NCBI RefSeq assembly: GCF_000429685.1
Contig: NZ_AUCI01000013.1
Span: 1 to 64,000 of the forward strand
Origin: Salibacterium aidingense DSM 18341
GTDB taxonomy: Bacteria; Bacillota; Bacilli; Bacillales; Marinococcaceae
Direction of reading: 5' to 3'
DNA: 64,000 bases
The first letter of the stretch is position 1. Each line of letters opens with the position of its first letter. The translations under genes and the position numbers were made by a program. Positions 25,314 to 34,790 of this stretch are shown here, piece after piece. The notes beneath the pieces were generated by a model. The model did no database searches and had not been told where the DNA came from. It worked only from the letters and a program-made list of their open reading frames with translations.

Positions 25314-27368
25314 ATGACCGAACATGACGTTTCAACATCTGTAGAACTGGATGAGAAATTAAATGATGTTTTTGCTGGGCGCGTCGTACGTAAAGATTTA
25401 ACCACTTTAATCAAAGAAGGAGCTAATGTCCCTGTTTATGTCTTGGAATACCTATTGGGGATGTACGCTGCCACTGATGATGAAGAGAGCATACAAGAAG
25501 GAGTAACTCGGGTTAAAAAGATTCTTTCAGATAACTTTGTTCGACCTGACGAAGCGGAAAAAATAAAGTCACGTATTCGTGAAGTTGGCCAGTACTCCAT
25601 TATTGATAAAATAACGGTAAGATTAAATCCTAAAAAAGACATGTATGAAGCTGAGTTTTCCAATTTAGGATTAAAGGGAGTGCCATTATCAGCAGGATAT
25701 GTAAAAGAATTTGATAAATTACTTGCTGGTGGAATTTGGTGTATGTTGAAAATGGATTATTATTACGACGAAGAATTAAAGGATAGTAATCCGTTTAGCA
25801 TCAATCACGTAAAACCTATTCAAATGCCGAACATGGATATAAACGAAATCATAGAAGGACGTAAACAGTTATCCAAAAGTGAGTGGGTAGATGTATTAAT
25901 ACGTTCGACAGGAATGGAGCCAACACAGTTAGAAGAACGGGTGAAATGGCACCTCTTACTGCGTTTAGTTCCATTGGTTGAAAATAATTATAACATGTGT
26001 GAACTAGGCCCTCGTAGTACAGGGAAATCACATGTTTATAAAGAATTATCGCCTAACTCTGTATTAGTTTCTGGCGGTCAAACCACTGTCGCCAATCTGT
26101 TTTACAATATGTCTACTCGTCAAGTAGGTCTTGTCGGGATGTGGGACACCGTAACGTTTGATGAAGTTGCTGGTATAAAATTTAAGGATCAAGATGGTAT
26201 TCAAATCATGAAAGACTATATGGCATCAGGATCATTTTCGCGAGGGAAAGAAGAAAAAGCTGCAACTGCATCTATGGTGTTTGTCGGTAATATTAATCAA
26301 AGCGTAGATTCTCTAATAAAGACCTCACATCTTTTTGCCCCATTCCCGGAAGAGATGAATAACGACTCTGCTTTTTTTGACAGAATGCATTATTATCTTC
26401 CTGGTTGGGAAGTGCCGAAAATGAGGCCTGACTTTTTTGCAACACGTTATGGATTTATTGTAGATTACATGGCAGAGTATTTTCGTGAAATGAGAAAGCG
26501 ATCCTTTGGAGATGCAATTGACAAGTATTTTAAATTGGGAAATAACTTAAATCAACGTGATGTTATAGCCGTTCGTAAGACAACTTCAGGGTTGGTCAAG
26601 TTAATGTATCCACATGAAGACTACACAAAAGAAGATATACAAGAAGTCTTAGAGTATGCATTAGAAGGTCGTCGTCGAGTGAAGGAACAATTGAAAAAGA
26701 TCGGGGGCATGGAATTCTATGATGTAATGTTCTCCTACATACATCTAGATTCTTTAGAAGAAGAGTACATTTCTGTACCTGAGCAAGGCGGTGGGAAACT
26801 GATACCTGAAGGCATTGGTAAACCAGGCCATGTCTATACAGTTGGTCATGGCGCTACTGGAATGGTCGGTGTATTTAAGTTAGAGAACCAAGTTTTTTCA
26901 GGTACCGGTAAATTTGATAAGTCCGGTATGGGCTCTAACCGTGATGCAAAAGAAAGTTTAGACACCGCATTCCGTTACTTCTCAGCAAACAGCCAAAACA
27001 TTAGTGGAACTATCAGCATAAAAAATAAAGATCATCTTATGGATATCCAAGATCTACAAGGAATTGGACTAACCAGTCATTTAGCAATTGCAGAACTTAT
27101 AGGACTAAGCTCCGCAGCTATGGAAAAACCAGTACAAGAAGGTTTAGTTGTCATTGGATCCATGACAGTAGGAGGAACCATTGGAAAGGTGGACAACCTA
27201 GCAGATATCTTACAGGTTTGTGTAGACAGTGGAGCAAAGAAAGTATTAGTACCAGCATCATCCGTAGGTGATTTAGCCACAGTACCATCCGATTTAATGA
27301 TTAAAATACAGCCAATATTTTACCAAGATCCCATTGATGCCGTGTTCAAAGCTTTAGGTGTAGGGTGA
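25314..27368 (+). CDS. brxL: BREX Lon-like AAA protein BrxL
   Basis: A 684-aa protein combining an AAA+ domain (Walker A GPRSTGKSH near residue 231, Walker B-like GMWDTVTFDEVAG near 280) with a C-terminal Lon-protease-like domain (LTSHLAIAELIGLSSAAMEK, then VIGSMTVGGTIGKVDNLADI). The usual Lon catalytic serine motif is not evident, as in other BrxL proteins, which have been shown to form DNA-binding ring complexes. BrxL is the exclusion effector of type 1 BREX. It is the last gene of the operon, with GGGGTG before the start and an 18-base gap from pglZ. Confidence 0.95.
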   Translation: MTEHDVSTSVELDEKLNDVFAGRVVRKDLTTLIKEGANVPVYVLEYLLGMYAATDDEESIQEGVTRVKKILSDNFVRPDEAEKIKSRIREVGQYSIIDKITVRLNPKKDMYEAEFSNLGLKGVPLSAGYVKEFDKLLAGGIWCMLKMDYYYDEELKDSNPFSINHVKPIQMPNMDINEIIEGRKQLSKSEWVDVLIRSTGMEPTQLEERVKWHLLLRLVPLVENNYNMCELGPRSTGKSHVYKELSPNSVLVSGGQTTVANLFYNMSTRQVGLVGMWDTVTFDEVAGIKFKDQDGIQIMKDYMASGSFSRGKEEKAATASMVFVGNINQSVDSLIKTSHLFAPFPEEMNNDSAFFDRMHYYLPGWEVPKMRPDFFATRYGFIVDYMAEYFREMRKRSFGDAIDKYFKLGNNLNQRDVIAVRKTTSGLVKLMYPHEDYTKEDIQEVLEYALEGRRRVKEQLKKIGGMEFYDVMFSYIHLDSLEEEYISVPEQGGGKLIPEGIGKPGHVYTVGHGATGMVGVFKLENQVFSGTGKFDKSGMGSNRDAKESLDTAFRYFSANSQNISGTISIKNKDHLMDIQDLQGIGLTSHLAIAELIGLSSAAMEKPVQEGLVVIGSMTVGGTIGKVDNLADILQVCVDSGAKKVLVPASSVGDLATVPSDLMIKIQPIFYQDPIDAVFKALGVG

Positions 27369-27530
27369 TATGTAACTATCAGGTGTGCAACACGAACTGG
27401 CAGATCATTTTGTTTACAAGTATTATTAATCTATTAAAGACGCATTTTTGTATGTGAACGCAGTGACAATGAAATATCGAAATACAATTAAGGTCAATGT
27501 TAAAACTTGTTTAATTTAGGAGGCTGTAAA

Positions 27531-28511
27531 ATGGTAAAATGGTGGATGATTCGTGCTGGAGATAATAACGAACTAATTTCAGTATGGAAAGAGAACAATA
27601 TTGCATCGATTGGATGGCCTCAGTTTGGGAATCCAAAAGATTATAAAAACAAGAAAGAATTAATCGCAAAGGCCGATGAGGTTTTTGATGAAGAGAAACC
27701 AAATTCTAGGAAAAGTTGGGTTAATCAAGTATGGCGATTTAGTCGTGAGATCCAAAAAAATGATCGAATTGTTACATATATAAAAGAGAGCAGAGAATAC
27801 ATGGTCGGTACTGTTACAGAACCACATTTTTATGATCCCACGGTTGGCAACCCTGCTTATCCCAATACTATAAAGGTTGAATGGGAAGAATTTACACCAG
27901 GGAGAGATTTGCTATCTCAGCCAGCAAAGAATAGTTTAGGTTCAGTATTGACTGTGTTCCGAATAGACAATTGGGGAAGAGAGATTGAGAAATTTTTAGT
28001 AAACCCATTTTTAGTACCTGAAGACACAGAAAATGATGAAGAAAACGAAGTAATAGAAGACTTAGTCAGTAAATCAGCAGTGATGGTTCAGGATAAAGTA
28101 GATAAACTTGATCCGTGGCAGATGCAAGAACTTGTTGGTGGGTTACTACACGCTATGGGTTATAATGTGCATGTCAGTCCAAAAGGGCCTGATGGTGGCG
28201 TGGATGTATTAGCATCTAAAGATGCTTTTGGGTTTGAAAAGCCAATCATCAAAGTTCAAGTAAAACATCGCACCTCATCTGCCACCGCTCCAGAAATTCA
28301 ACAATTATTAGGTGCCAATCCAATGGACGCAAACAGCTTATTTGTATCTACCGGAGGTTTTACGTCACAAGCCGATAAAGTTGCCAAACATAATGCTGTA
28401 CGGTTAGTAGATTTAGAAGAGCTAGTCGATTTATTGGTGAAATGGTATGAACATATTCCTACTGATGTAAGAGCGTTATTGCCGTTGCAGAAGATGTATG
28501 TACCAGAATAA
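27531..28511 (+). CDS. Mrr-type restriction endonuclease (island copy)
   Basis: A 326-aa protein. The N-terminal domain (MVKWWMIRAGDNNELISVW and on to about 150) is an EVE/PUA-like module of the kind that reads modified bases. The C-terminal domain (about 190-326) is an Mrr-type PD-(D/E)XK nuclease: LHAMGYNVHVSPKGPDGGVD followed by KPIIKVQVKHR gives the Asp and Gln-x-Lys catalytic residues. Type IV enzymes of this group cut methylated or otherwise modified DNA. AGGAGG precedes the ATG. It sits 160 bases after brxL. A paralogue of similar length lies outside the island at 41929. Substrate specificity is inferred. Confidence 0.88.
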   Translation: MVKWWMIRAGDNNELISVWKENNIASIGWPQFGNPKDYKNKKELIAKADEVFDEEKPNSRKSWVNQVWRFSREIQKNDRIVTYIKESREYMVGTVTEPHFYDPTVGNPAYPNTIKVEWEEFTPGRDLLSQPAKNSLGSVLTVFRIDNWGREIEKFLVNPFLVPEDTENDEENEVIEDLVSKSAVMVQDKVDKLDPWQMQELVGGLLHAMGYNVHVSPKGPDGGVDVLASKDAFGFEKPIIKVQVKHRTSSATAPEIQQLLGANPMDANSLFVSTGGFTSQADKVAKHNAVRLVDLEELVDLLVKWYEHIPTDVRALLPLQKMYVPE

Positions 28512-28551
28512 AAATACACTACAGCAATTAATTAAGATGAGGTGAGAAAAT

Positions 28552-30231
28552 ATGTCGACAAGTCTTTCGGCAAAAGAATACCCAGTTAATAAAGTTTTTA
28601 GTGATGATTATGCCTTTTCCATCCCGAATGTTCAAAGGCCCTATTCCTGGACAGAAGAAAACACAGAGGTTTTGTTAGATGACTTTTTAGAATTTATCAA
28701 ATACTCTTCAACGGATGATCCGAGTGAAATGAATCCTTATTTTCTTGGCAGCATTGTATTGATCAAAGAAGAAAGCCCTGATTCACAAGTTCTTGATGGA
28801 CAACAACGGATCACCACGTTAACCATCTTGTTAGCTATTCTTAAACATTTATTGCCTGAAAAGCGAGATGCAATCAAGGGTTTCTTGTATGAAGAAGGAA
28901 ATTCTCTAATGGGTACTTCGGATCGTTACCGTTTAACGTTAAGAGACCGGGATGAGGAGTTTTTCAGAAAGTATATTCAGGCTGATAATGGTATTGATAA
29001 ACTATCAGCAGATATGCAGGTTGATAATGATAGTCAAAAACAAATTGTTAACAATGCTTTATTGTTACATCGTCGTCTTCAGAAGATTTCAAATGAAGAA
29101 CGGAACCAACTTGCAAGTTTTATCATTATGAAGTGCTATTTAGTTGTTGTCAGTACACCGGATTTTGAATCTGCTTATCGAATCTTTTCCGTATTGAATG
29201 ATCGAGGGCTTGATTTAGCTCAATCAGACATATTAAAAGCTGAAACTATTGGTAAACTACCTAAAAACGAGCAAGATCAATATAACGATATGTGGGAGGA
29301 AGCAGAAGAATATTTAGGTCGTGAATCATTTAATGAATTGTTTTCTCACATCCGAATGATTTATCGGAAATACAAATTACGATATACCATTATAAAAGAG
29401 TTTCGTGAGTATGTTAAGCCTGCAGAGAAGCCTAGAGATTTTATTGAGAAGAAACTAGTTCCTTTTTCGAATGCTTTCAGTAGTATTATTGAAATGGATT
29501 ATAAAAGTGCAAACTATGCAGATGAAATAAATAATAAATTTTTCTGGTTATTAAAAGTTGATAATCGTGATTGGCTGCCCGCTGCAATTCTTTACTTATC
29601 TAATAATGATGATGATTCGTTGAACCTATTAAACTTTTTTAAAGACCTAGAGCGTCTTGCGATGGGAATGATGATATTAAGATATAATATCAATCAGCGT
29701 ATGGAACGATATCGTCAACTACTAATAGACATCGAGGACAATAATGACCTATTGCAAAAAGAATCAGCCTTACAATTAACCGAAGAAGAAAAACGATTAA
29801 TAATAGAACAATTAAATGGTGATTTATATCTTCAAAAGAAAGTACGCATCCCTGTTTTGTTAAAAGTGGATTCAATATTGTCCGACGGTCAGGCTACCTA
29901 TAATTATAATAGGATTACAGTTGAACATGTCTTACCACAAAACCCCAAGGAAAACAGTCAATGGACGAAGTGGTTCCCCGAACAAGAAACAAGAGATAAG
30001 TATGTGCACAAATTAGGTAATCTCGTATTACTATCAAGTCAAAAGAACAGTCAAGCGAAAAATTTCGATTTTGACCGAAAAAAAGAAAAATATTTCACCT
30101 CAAAAAAAGGTGTAAGCTCCTTTGTATTAACATCCCAAGTGCTAAGGGAAACCGAATGGACAGAAAACACTTTGAATACAAGACAAACCAAATTGATAGA
30201 AAAATTAATCGAACATTGGCGGTTAAAATAA
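28552..30231 (+). CDS. GmrSD/BrxU-like type IV enzyme (DUF262-DUF1524)
   Basis: A 559-aa fusion. The DUF262 half shows IPNVQRPYSWTEENTEVLLD, FLGSIVLIKE and the nucleotide-binding DGQQRITTL (about residues 81-89). The DUF1524 half ends with an HNH-type nuclease site: ITVEHVLPQNP near 457 and KLGNLVLLSSQKNSQAKN near 490. GmrSD cuts glucosylated hydroxymethylcytosine DNA, and BrxU, a member found beside BREX in Escherichia, complements BREX against phages with modified genomes. Position right after BREX and Mrr suggests the same role. GAGGTGAG lies before the start. Which base modification it attacks cannot be told from sequence. Confidence 0.9.
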   Translation: MSTSLSAKEYPVNKVFSDDYAFSIPNVQRPYSWTEENTEVLLDDFLEFIKYSSTDDPSEMNPYFLGSIVLIKEESPDSQVLDGQQRITTLTILLAILKHLLPEKRDAIKGFLYEEGNSLMGTSDRYRLTLRDRDEEFFRKYIQADNGIDKLSADMQVDNDSQKQIVNNALLLHRRLQKISNEERNQLASFIIMKCYLVVVSTPDFESAYRIFSVLNDRGLDLAQSDILKAETIGKLPKNEQDQYNDMWEEAEEYLGRESFNELFSHIRMIYRKYKLRYTIIKEFREYVKPAEKPRDFIEKKLVPFSNAFSSIIEMDYKSANYADEINNKFFWLLKVDNRDWLPAAILYLSNNDDDSLNLLNFFKDLERLAMGMMILRYNINQRMERYRQLLIDIEDNNDLLQKESALQLTEEEKRLIIEQLNGDLYLQKKVRIPVLLKVDSILSDGQATYNYNRITVEHVLPQNPKENSQWTKWFPEQETRDKYVHKLGNLVLLSSQKNSQAKNFDFDRKKEKYFTSKKGVSSFVLTSQVLRETEWTENTLNTRQTKLIEKLIEHWRLK

Positions 30232-30325
30232 ATATCGTGAGTACGAGTACTGGAGAAAGAAATAGACTGATGGTATAGATGCCATAAGTAAACGACGAGT
30301 ATGGTCTTTTAAAGGAGGTGTATAT

Positions 30326-31189
30326 TTGAAAGTTGAACATGGAGCGCCTTGGTATGGAAAACATGACTCGTTAATTTGTGTGCGAAGTGTAAATCCATTA
30401 TCAAGTAATTACCCAAACGAACATTTTATAAGCAGAAATTATGCGTACATATTAGTAGGAGACACTCCTGTTTTAATAACGAAGCTTTTTGACTTCAATG
30501 AGTACAACGATTTAAGTTGGCTTCACAGAGAAGAAATAAGTGTATTGGCTACTTTAAGTATTTGTGCTCCAAGTATAGGTTGGTATTCCTTCTATCCTGG
30601 GCATGAACCTGTATACATATCAGATTCAAATCTTTACTCGGTGGACTTAAAAGATTCTGACACTGTTACAAAATTACTGTCCTTTGCTAATAATGAGTGG
30701 AGTATACCCAATTCTCTTGATAAAACAGGAAAGGTCAATCACGAAAACTATCTTTGTCCGCCTCAAGTCATGATCAAAGCTATTGATAATACAAACGATT
30801 CGTTGATTAAATCATTGAACTACTGGCTAAAGGCGTGCATGTTATCGCAACATAGGCAGTTTAGAGAAGAAGCGGCTGCGTTATTGTTTTTTGCAATGGA
30901 GGGAATACTGAAACTATTCCATGCTGAGTTGAAAAAAGAGCGTCCAGATATAAAAGTCACTGATGTCATTGACTATCTTATTGAGACTTTTAATGTGCCA
31001 GATGGTTATAAAGATTACACAATAATGTGTCATGAGCATAGAAATAATTACGCTCATCCTTTTAAAAGCGGATGGAACGGTGATTTTGAAGCAGACGACT
31101 TACTAGAAACATTTGGCATTTTAAAAGACCTTGTATACATCTATCTCATGAGAAGACAATCAATTGAAGGAACTATAAATGAACTGTAG
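30326..31189 (+). CDS. HEPN-like protein of unknown function
   Basis: A 287-aa soluble protein starting at TTG 30326 with AAAGGAGGTG upstream. The N-terminal half is beta-rich and unrecognised. The C-terminal part (about 165-280) is helical and HEPN-like: REEAAALLFFAMEGILKLFH, VTDVIDYLIETF, then CHEHRNNYAHP, containing R-x4-H (RNNYAH). HEPN domains of this kind are often ribonucleases in antiviral systems. It follows the GmrSD-like gene by 94 bases on the same strand and may share its transcript. A GGGGA/TCCCC hairpin at 31280-31300 lies beyond its end. Function is inferred only from the motif and context. Confidence 0.6.
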   Translation: MKVEHGAPWYGKHDSLICVRSVNPLSSNYPNEHFISRNYAYILVGDTPVLITKLFDFNEYNDLSWLHREEISVLATLSICAPSIGWYSFYPGHEPVYISDSNLYSVDLKDSDTVTKLLSFANNEWSIPNSLDKTGKVNHENYLCPPQVMIKAIDNTNDSLIKSLNYWLKACMLSQHRQFREEAAALLFFAMEGILKLFHAELKKERPDIKVTDVIDYLIETFNVPDGYKDYTIMCHEHRNNYAHPFKSGWNGDFEADDLLETFGILKDLVYIYLMRRQSIEGTINEL

Positions 31190-31384
31190 GTCATTGTGGG
31201 CACGAGACTACATTCTAAAGTGAAAAGCAAAAGTTGTGAGGAGAAAATATGAAAGGTACTTTATTCCTTGCATAATATAGGGGAAATCACACGTCTCCCC
31301 TAACTATTATGTCCCTGGGTTAGAAAGCTTTTCTTAAAAATCATTTTGTAGTGCACGGTTTTTTTAATATTTTTAAGATTATAA

Positions 31385-31731
31385 TCACAAATTGCAAAAA
31401 CACGAACCACAGTCGCAGATTATTCCATTGCATATATTACATTTTTGATGTGTTCGTGACGATATGCCCTTTTTACATGAATGACAATTAGGATTACGAT
31501 CTGAAATGAAACTTGTTACTTGCTTAATTCTGATTCATTTACTTGAATAGCATTAATTGATTCCAAACGTGTGTTATCTTCAAAGTGATTCCCTGTATCT
31601 ATAATATTTCCTGAAGTTACCTGGAACTCTTTTTCGAAAAATACTGTTAATTCCCCGGCATCATTTGGTTCTGTTATTACTTCACCTTCTCCATAGTCAA
31701 AATGTCTAACACGGTCACCAATCTTTATCAT
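31385..31731 (-). pseudogene. CarD/UvrD-tail-like plus zinc-ribbon protein, frameshifted
   Basis: From ATG 31731 (behind GGAGGTG) a 71-codon frame encodes a Tudor/CarD-like module (IGDRVRHFDYGEGEVITEPN) and stops at 31516. Starting in the overlapping -1 frame, reading continues without a stop as KQVTSFISDRNPNCHSCKKG and on through CNICNG, CDCGSC and FCNL to 31385. The cysteine pairs are a zinc ribbon. The two halves look like one protein of about 115 aa split by a single-base shift near 31520. I see no slippery heptamer, so mutation or a sequencing error is more likely than programmed frameshifting; the 71-aa part could still be made alone. Confidence 0.6.
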
Positions 31732-31764
31732 AAAGCACCTCCATATATTAAATAACCATTTCAC

Positions 31765-32206
31765 AGTAAAAAGTAACCAATTTTATTATAAGAGAGATTC
31801 TAACATAACTGGTTACATCTTGAAAGTACAACAAGAATAAGACTAATAGGATCTTCCTGAAATACTGTTTGTTATTAAAACTGAGGGCAGAAGGTTAAAA
31901 AGGTTTATCAATTCTGTCAAGAAAGATAAAAGTATGAACAGGCGTTTACCAATGTTTGTATATAGCCAGTGAGAATAAAGGTGATGGCACATAATGATGG
32001 ATGGTGCGCTATATTTTGGTGCTTTGGATAAAAGGGTTCAATCTTATTGAGTAATAGCTGACTACTTTAGTTTATCAGATTACATAATACAAAATTTACA
32101 AGTATGGAACTATTAGACTATTTCTTTTGTTATACTTAAAATTGAAAATACTATTTTATAAATTTTTTTATATTTATATTCAACGTTGAATTAGAGGGTG
32201 GAAGGT
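31765..32206. other. Gene-free region ahead of the Zorya operon
   Basis: About 440 AT-rich bases with no credible gene. A TATACT hexamer at 32131-32136 is a possible -10 element for zorA, about 70 bases before its start, but I find no convincing -35 hexamer. The zorA ribosome site (GAGGGTGG then AAGG) ends the region. I see no terminator or repeat besides the short ACCAGTTAT/ATAACTGGT inverted motif near 31777-31815. Confidence 0.35.
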
Positions 32207-34108
32207 ATGTTTAGATTTTTTGATGATAGATTTCAGGATATTCAAGGAAGAGGACTTGAGTTTTTCACAAGTGTTTATTTAATTATACAACTGTTATTTT
32301 TTGCTTTTTTGTTTATATTATTATTCTTTTTTTATATGAGAGAAATGAAAGCAATGCGTACTGTGAAAAAACAACTGTTACAAGTCACACCTAATAGTAA
32401 AGATCCAGGAAGCATTGATATATTAATAAATGAGGCTTTTACAAGTTTAAAAGGTAAATGGATTGCCAAGCCTCGGTACAAAGTTTTATGGGAGAGATAT
32501 TTTGAAAGAGTACAGGAGAAGAAAGAAGACGAAAGAATTCAAGTAGAACCTTTCTTTGGTTATGATGTAATGTACCATTTAATGGGATATCGTTCATGGA
32601 TGGATATTGGGGCAGGGCTTTTTGTTAGTATTGGTGTATTAGGTACTTTTATAGGGCTATCTGTTGGCCTTTCAAGTATTGATATTCTGAGTGGAACAGA
32701 GGTAATGCGTAGTGGAATTGGTGGTCTTATTGAAGGGATGTCGATAGCTTTTTATACTTCAGTTGCCGGTGTATTACTGTCGATAACTTGGATTATTTTT
32801 GACCGCATTATAAGCTCTGCACTTGAGAGTAATATTGATTGGCATTCAGAACGAATGGATTATTTATTAAATACAGATGACGAAGAAATATTTTTAAACA
32901 GAATGGAAAAAATTCAGCGTACACAAGCGGATCACTTGAAAACTTTACTGACTGATGCAATGGAGCAAGCCATGAAACCGGTTGTCCAAAATATAACTTC
33001 TTTGAATGACAGAATACAAAGTCAAACAGACGTGATGAATGAGCAATTAGACATGCAAAAATCTTCAGGGGCTAACATGGCAGATCGTTTAGTGAATGAA
33101 GTAACTGGTGGTACTCAAGAATCGCTTTCTCAATTCAGCACAATGGTTGGAGAAACAAAAGATCTTCAATCAGAAATGATGCAATCAATGGAAAAAATGA
33201 TGGAAGGTTTTCAGGAGTCAAAGCAATTTCAGAATGAATCGAGTCAAGCATTAAACACGTTAGTACAAAATTTTGAAAACATAAACGGACAGATGTCTGA
33301 TATGGAAACCCGGTACCAAAGAAATCATGAGTCGATGAATGAGTTAACGGAACATATCAATTTTATTCGTCAAAATGCGGAAGAACAAATTCCCCAACAG
33401 AAAGCTGTACAGGAAACGAATCAGGAACTCGCAAAAGAATATGCTCACTTAGCTGATGGTTTGCAAAATTACAGTAAAGAAATTGATGAAAAACAGAACG
33501 TTTTATTGTCTCAAATAACGGAAGCTTCAAATGCTATAATGAAAGACTATGAATCACTCTCTAAGCAATTTAAAGAACAATTATCTACACAAGTTCAAAC
33601 ATTAAATAATAGTAACGAATTAATGAATAAAACCGGTGAAATGATAGATAAAATTGGCCCTATAGCTCCAGAATTAAACGATGTGGCCATGAAAACGAAA
33701 TCTCTTCAAGACTCTTTAAGAGAAACACAAACTTTGCAAAAAGATATTTTACCAGAACTTAAGCAACTAAAAGATCAAACAAATGATCAAACAATGGAAA
33801 CAATGCAACTGGCAAATAAATATATGACTTCCATGGATGAACAGCTTCAAACGATGAAAAATCAATGGGAAAGTACAGAACAAAATTTCCGTCAATTACA
33901 AGAGAGTCTTCGTTCCGCGCTTGGAGAATTTGAAGAAAATGTTGAAAGTGGATTAGGGAAAACATACGAACAATTTGATAAAACTTTAAGCCTTGCTGTT
34001 CAGCAATTAGAAAATGATTACAATCGTTTTGCAGAGGTTAGTAATCATTTAGTGGAAGGTATAGAAGAGCTAAGCGATAAGGTTGGTACTGAAGGCGGTC
34101 GGGTATAG
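32207..34108 (+). CDS. zorA: Zorya protein ZorA (MotA/ExbB-like channel with long tail)
   Basis: A 633-aa membrane protein. One transmembrane helix at about 20-43 (YLIIQLLFFAFLFILLFFFY) is followed by a cytoplasmic segment, then two helices typical of the MotA/TolQ/ExbB proton channel (GLFVSIGVLGTFIGLSVGLS and AFYTSVAGVLLSITWIIF). The remaining 400 residues are a long Gln/Glu/Met-rich coiled coil pointing into the cytoplasm. In Zorya the ZorAB complex is an ion-driven motor whose tail relays infection at the envelope to cytoplasmic effectors. The start at 32207 follows the ribosome site; GTG 32198 overlaps it. This is the first gene of zorABCD. Confidence 0.93.
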   Translation: MFRFFDDRFQDIQGRGLEFFTSVYLIIQLLFFAFLFILLFFFYMREMKAMRTVKKQLLQVTPNSKDPGSIDILINEAFTSLKGKWIAKPRYKVLWERYFERVQEKKEDERIQVEPFFGYDVMYHLMGYRSWMDIGAGLFVSIGVLGTFIGLSVGLSSIDILSGTEVMRSGIGGLIEGMSIAFYTSVAGVLLSITWIIFDRIISSALESNIDWHSERMDYLLNTDDEEIFLNRMEKIQRTQADHLKTLLTDAMEQAMKPVVQNITSLNDRIQSQTDVMNEQLDMQKSSGANMADRLVNEVTGGTQESLSQFSTMVGETKDLQSEMMQSMEKMMEGFQESKQFQNESSQALNTLVQNFENINGQMSDMETRYQRNHESMNELTEHINFIRQNAEEQIPQQKAVQETNQELAKEYAHLADGLQNYSKEIDEKQNVLLSQITEASNAIMKDYESLSKQFKEQLSTQVQTLNNSNELMNKTGEMIDKIGPIAPELNDVAMKTKSLQDSLRETQTLQKDILPELKQLKDQTNDQTMETMQLANKYMTSMDEQLQTMKNQWESTEQNFRQLQESLRSALGEFEENVESGLGKTYEQFDKTLSLAVQQLENDYNRFAEVSNHLVEGIEELSDKVGTEGGRV

Positions 34109-34109
34109 T

Positions 34110-34790
34110 ATGAGGCGGTATAGAAGAAAACAAGAAGTAAACTACTGGATGCCTTATGCAGATTTAATGAGTGCCATGTTAATGATTTTTGCACTTTTAT
34201 TAACATTTATTATTTTAGATTACCGCCAAGTCCTTGAGACTAAAGAACAAGAAATTGAAGAAATTGTAGATGTGAAAACAAATATAATTACAGAACTAAT
34301 GGAAGCTTTTGAAGAGTCAGGAATGGAAATTGAAATTGATGAACAGACCGGTGCCATACGTTTTCCAGGTAATATTTTATTTGAAACTGATTCAGCAAAT
34401 ATTTCTAACGAAGGTGAAGAATTTTTACGGGAGTTTATTCCTAAGTATCTTTCCGTATTACTTCAAGAAAAATTTAGAGACGACATTTCGACGGTAATTA
34501 TTGAAGGGCATACCGATCGCAAAGGTTCATATTTATATAATATGAATTTATCACAAGAGCGAGCGTTTGGAGTAGTTGATTTTATTTATTCAGATGATGA
34601 AATAGAATTCAAAGAAAAAGAAATGTCTAAGGAATATGTAACCGGAAATGGTCGCAGCTTTAGTGTACCTTTAAACGACGATGAGGGTGAATATGATGCT
34701 GAACGGTCTAGACGAGTTGAATTTTTATTTCGGTTGAAAGATGAAGATCAAATTGAACAAATTGGAGAACTGATCGACGATGAAATTTGA
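34110..34790 (+). CDS. zorB: Zorya protein ZorB (MotB/OmpA-like stator partner)
   Basis: A 226-aa protein, start at 34110 two bases after the zorA stop. A single transmembrane helix at about 17-37 carries the motor aspartate in PYADLMSAMLMIFALLL. The periplasm-side part is an OmpA/MotB peptidoglycan-binding domain (VIIEGHTDRKGSYLYNMNLS followed by RAFGVVDFI). With ZorA it forms the proton-driven stator that anchors to the cell wall. In this Gram-positive the target would be the thick peptidoglycan layer. The acidic C-terminus (EQIGELIDDEI) overlaps zorC by 11 bases. Confidence 0.93.
   Translation: MRRYRRKQEVNYWMPYADLMSAMLMIFALLLTFIILDYRQVLETKEQEIEEIVDVKTNIITELMEAFEESGMEIEIDEQTGAIRFPGNILFETDSANISNEGEEFLREFIPKYLSVLLQEKFRDDISTVIIEGHTDRKGSYLYNMNLSQERAFGVVDFIYSDDEIEFKEKEMSKEYVTGNGRSFSVPLNDDEGEYDAERSRRVEFLFRLKDEDQIEQIGELIDDEI

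Noticed and set aside
31505-31525. Programmed -1 ribosomal frameshift in the CarD/zinc-ribbon gene
   Set aside because: No slippery heptamer or clear downstream pseudoknot is visible, so a mutation or sequencing error is more likely.
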